Of a stretch of 64,000 nt of DNA, positions 57,341-64,000 are shown in pieces (the stretch's first letter is position 1; every line of letters starts with the position of its first letter). The notes under the pieces were generated by a model that was not told where the DNA came from, did not search any database, and saw only the letters and a list, made by a program, of their open reading frames with translations. Origin of the DNA: Aurantiochytrium sp. KH105. Taxonomy: Eukaryota; Sar; Bigyra; Thraustochytrida; Thraustochytriidae. Both the position numbers and the translations under genes were made by a program. The DNA lies in contig BGKB01000014.1 of assembly GCA_003116975.1 (NCBI GenBank), positions 328,601 to 392,600 on the forward strand. Reading direction: 5' to 3'.

Positions 57341-58891
57341 CTAGTCGTGGAAGAAGAGATTGGCAGCCTGGAGAACCTGCCCGCGCTCCGACGCCACCAC
57401 AAAGAAATCGTACATGTGCGGATCGGAAATGGAGGACGTGAGAATGACCTTGTCACAAGGGTCGTTGGACTTGAGCAGAGAAACATGGGTGGGAATCATG
57501 CCATCGCGCGGATGAGCGAGAAGAAGCTTGCGATCCTGCGGCAATGCATTCCAGGCCTGCGTGACATCCATATCCCAGCCCAAGAAGCGGACAAGACGCA
57601 GCGAAATGGCGTTGAGCCACCCGCGTCGGGCCAGAAGAACGCCAAAAACTGCGAGGTAGACAGTGTATTCCCAGGCGGGGCCAAAAAAGCTGCTGAACAT
57701 GAGCAACGCTGTCGAGCAAACAAAGGTACGCGCGCCAAGGACACCGTACTTGACGGCCTTTGCGTACTTTGTCGAGGCCGTGCGCAAACAGCGGTCAAAG
57801 GGCCACGTGGGAGACACCGAGTCCTGCAGAGTACGGACCGCGAACAGCGACATGCCCAGCGCCGTGAGCGCAGCGAGGCCTGGAATACTGGGCGGGGACC
57901 AGCCTAGGCTGACGCGGGCCACCGAGAAGACCACTGCAGCAAGATCGATCAACATGATTCCGCCAATGGGAGCCAAGTCGAACTCCCTGTTGGTCAATTT
58001 ATCAGAAACAACATTTCCCAGCGTCGAGAACGTCCGGTCGGCAATGACAAAGGGTAGCTGCGGCGGGGCCGAAGCGGAGGCCGAGGCCCCTCCCGCGGTT
58101 GAGTCAGTGGACGCAGTCGACGATGCGCTCGAGCCCTGATTTCGCACTCGCGCTTTCTTTCTGTCTTGCTGTGCGACGGCGGCGCTTGCAATGACAGCGA
58201 CGGCGCCTCCGATCGAATGACCGTGAACCAAAACGTCCGAGAAGGAAGCCCCCTTTGACTGTCGCAGCCACTCGAGAACGGCACGGCCATCGTTGACAAG
58301 GTCGAGGCCGCACGTTGTACGACCTTCGCTAGCGCCTACACCTCTATAATTCACGAACAAAAGGTGACAAGGAGCCTTGAAGGTCTGCTGCACGTCGCAG
58401 GCAATTGATAGTTTTTCCTCGTAGCATACACCATTTGCATTGAACTGAACAAAGTATTTCCTGCAAGAGGGAGACGGATGGCGCAAGAGAATTCCGTCTA
58501 GCTTGATACCCGTGTTCTCATCGCCGACGGGAATGCTCACGCGCGAGGCGCGCTTAACTTCTTTGAGAAACGCTGTGCGCGCTTCCTCAAGTTCTTTTTG
58601 CCGCGCCATGTAGACCACTTGGGACGGGAGAAAGATAAATCCCAGGACAAACCTCCACGCGTAGTAGTTTCCCAAGCCGGCAATCGCGAGGGCGGATGCG
58701 GCCGACGCCGCGTAGGACCCCAGTGCTCCGACCGAGGCCACTGACGGGGTCGTCGCACCCATGTCCATGTCGAAGAGACCTTTGGCCGCCGACGCGGGGT
58801 CTTGGTTTCCAGCGCCGGCGTCTTGGCTTGCCTGCGCCGCCGCAGCCGCCGCCTGCTGAGCCGCTGCCGCCGCGCGCTCCTCCGCGACCAT
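57341..58891 (-). CDS. Membrane-associated alpha/beta hydrolase
   Basis: The protein has 516 aa. An Ala/Gln-rich N-terminus (1-55) is followed by a hydrophobic segment (about 65-95) and then an alpha/beta-hydrolase fold. The nucleophile elbow is G-H-S226-I-G-G, preceded by the oxyanion-side LLFVNYRGVGASEG. The likely acid is Asp in HPRDGMIPT and the likely base His in SDPHMYDFF near the C-terminus, so the triad looks complete. An insertion between strand 6 and the acid (~290-440) contains further hydrophobic stretches (IGGIMLIDLAAVVFSVA; STALLMFSSFFGPAWEYTVYLAVFGVLL) and may form a membrane-embedded lid. The exact substrate is unknown; a lipid or ester hydrolase is plausible. The start MVAEERAAAAA at 58891 was chosen because the upstream extension is not protein-like. 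It is head-to-head with the SpoU gene, 250 bp apart. Confidence 0.85.
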   Translation of the reverse strand: MVAEERAAAAAQQAAAAAAQASQDAGAGNQDPASAAKGLFDMDMGATTPSVASVGALGSYAASAASALAIAGLGNYYAWRFVLGFIFLPSQVVYMARQKELEEARTAFLKEVKRASRVSIPVGDENTGIKLDGILLRHPSPSCRKYFVQFNANGVCYEEKLSIACDVQQTFKAPCHLLFVNYRGVGASEGRTTCGLDLVNDGRAVLEWLRQSKGASFSDVLVHGHSIGGAVAVIASAAVAQQDRKKARVRNQGSSASSTASTDSTAGGASASASAPPQLPFVIADRTFSTLGNVVSDKLTNREFDLAPIGGIMLIDLAAVVFSVARVSLGWSPPSIPGLAALTALGMSLFAVRTLQDSVSPTWPFDRCLRTASTKYAKAVKYGVLGARTFVCSTALLMFSSFFGPAWEYTVYLAVFGVLLARRGWLNAISLRLVRFLGWDMDVTQAWNALPQDRKLLLAHPRDGMIPTHVSLLKSNDPCDKVILTSSISDPHMYDFFVVASERGQVLQAANLFFHD

Positions 58892-59141
58892 CGCGCTCGC
58901 CGACCGCGTGCGTGCTTGTTTGCTTTTTCTGAGTGATCGATCGTTTGTTTGTTTCCGAAATGATGATGAGCCAAAAAGCGATCTCCGCAACGCATTTTGG
59001 GCGCAACGCAATTTCGGTTGGTTCGTGGTGCGTCTGGTCGCTGCTCGCCGAGGGAGGGTCCGCAGAGCGCCAACTTGAAGAAGAACGGGGCCCAAGCGAT
59101 CGATTACCTCATCGCCCAATCAACCCGAGCGAAAGGCGTGG
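58892..59141. promoter_or_regulatory. Short bidirectional promoter region
   Basis: A 250-bp spacer between the outward-facing starts of the alpha/beta hydrolase and the SpoU methyltransferase. No clear element is seen. Confidence 0.4.
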
Positions 59142-60185
59142 ATGCGCTGCGCACGGCTGGTGGGCGTGCTGGACCCGTGGCGGCGAGGCTTCGTAGCGGC
59201 GACAGCGGCGGCGGCAACTGCGGCGTCTGGAGGCTCTTGTGCGACGTTTGCTACGCTTCCTACGTCGGGTCTGCGCGCGAGACAAAGCTTGGGGCCAGGC
59301 TTGAGGCCACGAACAAAGCTGCTGCTACCGTCCACGGCACATACGCATTTGGCTGTGAGGTCGTTGACCACGTCAGACACGACTACCAGAATGGCGGACG
59401 CAGCGGCAAAAGAGGAAATCTCAAATGATGGCGGAGACGTCAAGACGGCTGCGGACGACACGACGGAGCCTACAAATGCGCAAGTGCGGGCAGCTGCAGA
59501 GTCCCTCTTGCGAAAACTTGGTGTTGAAGATGAGGCGGAGTCCACGGCTGAGTCAGGTGCAAGCGGAGCGCTCGACGCGGCGGGCGTTCCACGCTTTTAC
59601 GTGATTGTGCATAACGTCGCAAAGAAATCAAACATTGGTATGCTAATGCGGTCTGCTGGTGCCTTTGGTGTCAAGGAAATTCTTATTGTGGGCCAGCGGA
59701 ATAACATGCAATACTTTGGGGCGCAGGGCGCGCTGCATCGCGTATCGCTACGCTACTTGAGCAGCCTGGAGGAAGCCGTCTCTTTTGTCCGCGAGCGCAA
59801 CTGCCACATTTACGGCATTGAGATCAAGGACGAGGCCAAGTCTGTTGCGGAAGATCCTTTTGCAGCAGGGAAAAACGCCGCATTCTTCCTTGGAAACGAA
59901 GGCATGGGTCTCTCTCCGTCGCAGTGTAGGGTCTGCGACAGTTTTGTCTATATTCCCCATTACGGCGATGCCACGGAATCTCTAAACGTGACCATGGCCG
60001 GCACGGTAGTCTTTCATCGGTTTGCGGCCTGGGCCAAGTATCCGGAGCACGGTCGGACAGGGGAAAAGTTCCATGTCAAGGAAACTGTGAGAAAAAGAGG
60101 CATCAATACCCTCGAGGAGGCCGAAAAGCATGTGCGTAGGAATTGGAAAAAATTCAAGAGTTCTGACGAAGTGCAGCAGTCATGA
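59142..60185 (+). CDS. SpoU/TrmH-family RNA 2'-O-methyltransferase, probably organellar
   Basis: The protein has 347 aa. The SPOUT fold carries the three SpoU motifs: motif 1 HNVAKKSNIGMLMRSAGAFG, motif 2 FFLGNEGMGLS (N252, E253) and motif 3 IPHYGDATESLNVTMAG. This family methylates ribose 2'-O in tRNA or rRNA using S-adenosylmethionine bound in a trefoil knot. The first ~85 residues are rich in Arg, Ala and Ser with almost no acids (MRCARLVGVLDPWRRGFVAA), typical of a mitochondrial presequence, so ATG 59142 is preferred; a downstream Met (MADAAAKEE, about 59391) could give a cytosolic form. A short acidic linker precedes the catalytic domain. The C-terminus is Lys/Arg-rich. Confidence 0.9.
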   Translation: MRCARLVGVLDPWRRGFVAATAAAATAASGGSCATFATLPTSGLRARQSLGPGLRPRTKLLLPSTAHTHLAVRSLTTSDTTTRMADAAAKEEISNDGGDVKTAADDTTEPTNAQVRAAAESLLRKLGVEDEAESTAESGASGALDAAGVPRFYVIVHNVAKKSNIGMLMRSAGAFGVKEILIVGQRNNMQYFGAQGALHRVSLRYLSSLEEAVSFVRERNCHIYGIEIKDEAKSVAEDPFAAGKNAAFFLGNEGMGLSPSQCRVCDSFVYIPHYGDATESLNVTMAGTVVFHRFAAWAKYPEHGRTGEKFHVKETVRKRGINTLEEAEKHVRRNWKKFKSSDEVQQS

Positions 60186-60762
60186 AATAACATAAAAAGC
60201 AACTGGAATATCGTTTATACCAAAAGGAAAGGCCAGGGCCAGGCACAATGTGAGCAAGGACAAGAGCGCTCACAGCTTCCCCCTGCCTTCCATGAAAGAT
60301 GAAAGAAGGTGACAACAAAGAAGTGATATAATTTTCATCTCAAGTCGTCTGCGCTGTGAATATCTTAGCGCGGCCTGCGAAGATGGTGCCTATTTGCGAA
60401 AGTGGTGCCATAGATGCGAAAAAAGTGGTGCCATGGATTTGAAGAAAGTGGTGACATAGATGCGGTGTCATAAATGCGTAAAAGTGGTGACATAGACGCG
60501 AAAAAGTGGTGCTATATTTACGAATCTTGTCGTGCAATTCTGCGAAACTGCTGCCATTTTGCGAAAACGTCGGCATCTAACACGTTGTAATTCCTAGAAT
60601 ACTTCAGCTCTTGCTTTGTTAGAGTGGGAAAGTTGATGAAATTAAGAACTGTAAGATTAGAAAAGAAAAAAAAAAGCAGCAAGTCGAAAAGCATGACACG
60701 TAAATGAAAGAGAGACAACTACAATAGAAAGCAGGCAGGCACACGAAGGGCCTTTTCCTCAC
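60186..60762. other. Convergent intergenic region with short tandem repeats
   Basis: This lies between the SpoU stop and the kinase stop. It is AT-rich with a run of degenerate 20-23-bp repeats at 60376-60524 (listed separately) and an A-rich stretch near 60658-60676. A 78-codon minus-strand frame over the repeat (60340-60576) encodes repeated MAPLSQ/HHF pieces and is probably not a gene. Confidence 0.55.
60376..60524. repeat. Degenerate 20-23-bp tandem repeat, about six copies
   Basis: Units begin AGTGGTGCCATAGATGCGAA or close variants at about 60381, 60401, 60424, 60447, 60483 and 60505, with one extra partial unit (GGTGTCATAAATGCG) near 60464. Spacing is 20-23 bp, apart from the partial insertion. 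Confidence 0.85.
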
Positions 60763-62607
60763 TCAATGCTGGCCAACAGGAGTCTCAAGCTCCATCATGG
60801 TAGAGGGCGTATGCCGCGAGTCTCCATTCATGAGCGTGTTGAGCGTGAGCTTGGGCAAGTCATCCTGGCCATGGTCGTGCATGGCGTGATCTGGAGACAT
60901 CATTGAATCAGGCGCGTAGCCAGCAGAGTGCGAGCCATTATGCGCTCCGCCTTGGGCAGAGTTGACTTCGGTGCCGTTGGAAATGGTGGGTTCGACAAAG
61001 TGCACGTGCGGTCTATCCATCTCGGGAGGTTGCATCGCAAATTGTTCTGCTGCGGCGGCCGCGATGCTCGCTTCGTATAGCTGCTGCTCGTAATCGAGCT
61101 GTTGTTGATGCTGAGATGACACGTGCGGGTTGTGGTGGTAGTGCATATCGGCTTGTTGCTGGTGGTAATGTTGCTGGTGATGGTGGATGTCACCATCACT
61201 GCCGCCATGATGCATGCCAGATGCAGCTTGGGCTTGTGCGTGCATCATCTGCTGTTGATGTTGCTGCTGTTGCATCATTTGTTGTTGGTGCGAGTCCATT
61301 GGGGGCAGGTATAGGTGATCATTCTGCTGGTGTTGCTGGTGCATCTGTTGTTGTTGTTGTTGCTGCTGCTGCTGCTGATGGTGGTGTTGCTGTTGTTGCT
61401 GGTGGTGATGCATCTGCTGCTGCTGCTGGTGCTGCTGATGATGCATTTGAGGCGTCGTGCTCCCGCCGCCGCTATTGGCGAGCGGATTCATGCGCTTGAC
61501 AGCCGCGACGATGCCCTTCTTGCTCTTGCGCTTACCATTGTAGTCAGTGAGAGAACGGTCAATGTTTGGGGTAATGGGGGTGGCCGGGACCGATGCCATT
61601 TGCTTGACCCACGGATGGTTGAGCAACTGGTCCGTGTCGTAGCGCTTTGATGGGTCCACAACGATGAGGCGTTTGATGAGGTCCTTGGCCTGCATCGAAA
61701 TGTGATCCCAGGCCGGATCGTCAAAATCGAATTCGCCCTTGCAAATGTTGCTCCAGAGCTGCGCATCGGAAGCATCACCATCCGGGTCAAAGGGGTGGTA
61801 GGCACCCAGCACGACAAAGAGGATGACACCCACGCTCCAAAGATCGACCTTGGCCGTATAGCAAGCGGGCCCACCCTCCTCTTGCATGGTGGTCTTGACC
61901 TCGGGCGCGCAGTAAGCCCATGTTCCGCAGACGGTGCGCATGGTGGCGTTCTCGACGTTATCGACGACGTTGGCAAGTCCAAAGTCTGCGATTTTAAGCT
62001 CGCTGTCGTTGCCCTTGTGCGCAAGTAAAAGATTCTCGGGCTTGAGATCGCGGTGGACGATGCCTGCCCGGTGAAGAAATTTTAGAGCCTGGCCGATTTT
62101 GCGAATATGGTGGCTCGCTTCCTGCTCTGAGTAAGGTCCCTTTTCGACCATGCGGTCAAAGAGTTCACCACCCGTCAGCAGCTCGAGTACGAGGATGAGC
62201 TCCGTATCCGTGATGAAAATGTCATAGAGCGTGACAATGTTCGGGTGTCTGCCGACCTTGCGCAAGACCTCGACCTCGCGTTTAAGCGCCTCGACGCGGG
62301 ACTTGCTGATTTGGATCCGCTTGACGGCCACTTGCATGCCGGATTCCTTGTGTGTGCCAAGATTCACCGTGGCGTAGTGTCCTCGCCCGAGAACCACGTT
62401 GTAATCGACATTGTATTTGGCCGAGATGGGCCCCTTCTTCAACAGGAGCTCCACGGTCTCATTCGCGTCGCCGTCGCTCGCAAGGCTCTGCGCTGGCGCG
62501 GGGCGTCCGCTCTTGCCGCTCCCGGTGTTCGCGTTCGCGCCCTTTTTGCCCGACGCCGAGGCGCCGGCGCCCTTGCCCGTGCGGAACTTTTTCTGTGTGT
62601 TGCCCAT
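60763..62607 (-). CDS. CAMK-family Ser/Thr protein kinase with Gln/His-rich tail
   Basis: The protein has 614 aa. A Gly/Lys/Ala-rich N-terminus (MGNTQKKF...) is followed by a complete kinase domain (~65-334): Gly loop GRGHYATV (74-81), VAVK96, HRDLKPEN with D187, DFG 208-210, APE 234-236, and the CAMK-like GTWAYCAPEV and WSVGVILFVVLGAYHPF segments. The best family match is CaMK/DCLK/CDPK-like, but no autoinhibitory or EF-hand region is obvious. Instead the C-terminal 240 residues are a disordered Gln/His/Met-rich tract (encoded around 61080-61450). Gly2 leaves N-myristoylation possible, although Lys at position 6 is unfavourable. Start ATG 62607 is the first Met with protein-like sequence. 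It converges with the SpoU gene. Confidence 0.94.
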   Translation of the reverse strand: MGNTQKKFRTGKGAGASASGKKGANANTGSGKSGRPAPAQSLASDGDANETVELLLKKGPISAKYNVDYNVVLGRGHYATVNLGTHKESGMQVAVKRIQISKSRVEALKREVEVLRKVGRHPNIVTLYDIFITDTELILVLELLTGGELFDRMVEKGPYSEQEASHHIRKIGQALKFLHRAGIVHRDLKPENLLLAHKGNDSELKIADFGLANVVDNVENATMRTVCGTWAYCAPEVKTTMQEEGGPACYTAKVDLWSVGVILFVVLGAYHPFDPDGDASDAQLWSNICKGEFDFDDPAWDHISMQAKDLIKRLIVVDPSKRYDTDQLLNHPWVKQMASVPATPITPNIDRSLTDYNGKRKSKKGIVAAVKRMNPLANSGGGSTTPQMHHQQHQQQQQMHHHQQQQQHHHQQQQQQQQQQQMHQQHQQNDHLYLPPMDSHQQQMMQQQQHQQQMMHAQAQAASGMHHGGSDGDIHHHQQHYHQQQADMHYHHNPHVSSQHQQQLDYEQQLYEASIAAAAAEQFAMQPPEMDRPHVHFVEPTISNGTEVNSAQGGAHNGSHSAGYAPDSMMSPDHAMHDHGQDDLPKLTLNTLMNGDSRHTPSTMMELETPVGQH

Positions 62608-63100
62608 TCTCGCCTTGCGCTCCTGCGCGCGACCTCGCGATCGCGTCGACGAGCGCGCTCTGCGGGGCTACCTGGCCGGCCGACGAAGCCTCGCTCTGGT
62701 CTGCGGCGCAGCGTCGGGGCCGACGACAAGCAGCAGCTCGCGCTCCGCGGCGTGCAGGGTTCCCAGCGCTCTTCCGCAAGATCACGGGGCGCCGAGACCG
62801 ACTCCGCCTCCGCCTCCGACGCGGCGCGGCGCGGCGCGGGTCTGCTCGCGGCCGAGCGAGGTCTCCTCCGCGGCCCGCCGCGGCTCCTGCTGCCGGCGCG
62901 GCGCGGCGCGGCGTCGACGTCGCGCTCGTACAGCGCGACGGGCGCCGGCGCCGTGTCGCCTCCGTCGAGACGCGGGTCCTCGAGCCGCCGCTGCCGGCCG
63001 GCTTGGCTACCTGCCGCGGGGGGCTGCGCGCGCGGGCGGCGGCGGATCGCGCGGCGTGCGCGGGGATCGCGCGCGCGGCGGCGGCTCGCGCGGCGCTCGT

Positions 63101-63153
63101 GCGTCGCGGGCGTCGCGGGCGTCGCGGGCGTCGCGGGCGTCGCGGGCGTCGCT
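63101..63153. repeat. (GCGTCGCGG)n 9-bp repeat
   Basis: Five full tandem copies of GCGTCGCGG and a partial sixth, about 500 bp upstream of the kinase start. Confidence 0.88.
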
Positions 63154-63230
63154 CGATCGACCGCGCGGAATCCGGATTGTCTTGGCTTACTTCGCGAGTC
63201 TGGAGGCGGCCTCCCTCCCGCCGCCATTCT

Positions 63231-63290
63231 GCACTTGCGGCCGCGCATAGCGCACTTGCGGCCGCGCATAGCGCACTTGCGGGGCGCCTG
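63231..63290. repeat. 21-bp direct repeat containing a NotI-type core, 2.6 copies
   Basis: GCACTTGCGGCCGCGCATAG plus C occurs exactly at 63231-63251 and 63252-63272, followed by a partial copy from 63273 (GCACTTGCGG). It lies about 620-680 bp upstream of the kinase ATG and could be a cluster of factor-binding sites. Confidence 0.85.
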
Positions 63291-64000
63291 TTCCCCACTT
63301 GCGCGAACGAACGCTCCCTTCCCACTGTTCGCGCCGCGTTCGCGAGAGGAGCCGCTCGCGGCCCCGATTCCGGGGCCCCGGCGAATCCTCCCAAGCGCCC
63401 CGCCGCCGCCTTCGCGCGCCCTACCCCCCCACGCGGACACGCCGGATATGCGCGGGGGGTGTTCAGAGCTGCCGCCGCGTGGGGGGGCAGCGCGCAGGGG
63501 GCGTCACGCGCCGGCGAAACTGGCAGGGGGGCACGCGGAGACAGGACGCGCGCTCTGGCTCCTCTTCGGTCGGGTCGGTGCGTCTTCTACTTCTGCTATA
63601 CAAAGAGTTCGAGTCAAGTCGATTTTTCCTTCTCCAAAATCTTCTTCTTCTCCTCGTCCACCATCACCACCACCATGATCATCATCACCAGCGACGGCGA
63701 GTGTTTCTCGACGGCGACGACGACCCGAGGGAGCCAGAGATCGCGGCGCGGACCGGCTCGAAGCCCGCCGCGGCGCGAGGCGAACTCGGGCGGAGATTCG
63801 GCACCTGGCTGGCGGCACTGAGGCCTCGGCCAGATGGCCGGTCGGTCCCGGATCGGGAGAAGGAGGGAGTCCTTGACCACCTCGTCGAATGCACACTGCG
63901 CTGCGCTGCACTGCACTGCACTGCACTGCACGCCTTGTTGGCGAGAAGATCGTTTCCATGGCGTCTTGATCATGACTGAGAATGATGGATGAACGGATGC

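Larger units (their letters stand above)
62608..64000. promoter_or_regulatory. Upstream region of the kinase gene, GC-rich with direct repeats
   Basis: About 1.4 kb to the window edge without a supported gene, although several frames stay open because stop codons are rare in this GC-rich DNA. It contains a (GCGTCGCGG)n run at 63101-63153, a 21-bp direct repeat at 63231-63290, a (CAC/CAT)-rich stretch near 63655-63690 and a (CTGCA)n run at about 63902-63931. The first part is probably the kinase promoter. A gene starting beyond 64000 cannot be judged. Confidence 0.45.

Noticed and set aside
60340-60576. 78-codon minus-strand frame in the SpoU-kinase spacer
   Set aside because: It is translated from a degenerate tandem repeat, with no start context and no independent protein features.
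62439-63979. Several 300-490-codon frames upstream of the kinase
   Set aside because: They exist because stop codons are rare in very GC-rich DNA; all frames are Arg/Ala/Pro low complexity and overlap one another.
1-64000. tRNA, rRNA, CRISPR and transposon genes
   Set aside because: Reading for tRNA B-box-like sequence, spaced repeats and transposase motifs gave no convincing candidate; a covariance-model scan would be the decisive test.

Overview
The window looks like compact nuclear DNA of a flagellate microbial eukaryote. Nineteen protein genes alternate between strands. Most are single open frames, including one of 14.5 kb, and only three show spliceosomal introns (59-220 nt, GT...AG). 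GC is high, and simple repeats are common between genes. The gene set (CCT chaperonin, cis-prenyltransferase, Ulp1 protease, synergin, tetraspanin, CaM-kinase-like kinase, a giant ASH-domain axonemal protein, a single-domain voltage-gated channel) is eukaryotic and motile-cell-like. A stramenopile of the thraustochytrid/labyrinthulomycete type is my best guess. This is inferred from gene style and content, not from a search.

Layout. 1-14 kb: the 3' part of a GT4-like glycosyltransferase (+), CCT4 (-), a CatSper/EukCat-like one-domain cation channel (+), a small mitochondrial-type membrane protein (-), a synergin-gamma-like EH-domain protein with one intron (+), and a Cys-containing, possibly THAP-like nuclear protein (-). 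14-34 kb: two long minus-strand genes, a 4838-aa HYDIN-like multi-ASH protein and a 1245-aa IQ/B-box/WW protein, then a three-exon EF-hand gene (+) that resembles EFCAB9, the calcium sensor of the CatSper channel. 34-45 kb: an unknown 1221-aa helical protein (-) head-to-head with a 1615-aa Ulp1/SENP-type protease (+), whose stop codon overlaps the convergent cis-prenyltransferase gene (-). 45-55 kb: an Unr/CSDE1-like multi-cold-shock-domain protein (-), an acidic nuclear-type protein (+), and a Cys-rich multi-exon gene (-). 55-64 kb: a tetraspanin (+), a membrane alpha/beta hydrolase (-), a SpoU-type RNA methyltransferase (+), and a CAMK-family kinase with a Gln/His-rich tail (-).

The most interesting biology is the co-occurrence, within about 30 kb, of a CatSper-like channel, an EFCAB9-like EF-hand protein, a HYDIN-like axonemal protein and a calmodulin-binding IQ protein. 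Together they suggest a flagellar calcium-signalling module. The genes are not contiguous, so physical linkage may be chance. Adjacent genes are often head-to-head over a few hundred bases, or tail-to-tail with almost no spacer (17 bp, 72 bp, 77 bp, and one 10-bp overlap). I saw no CRISPR array, convincing tRNA or rRNA gene, or recognisable transposon.
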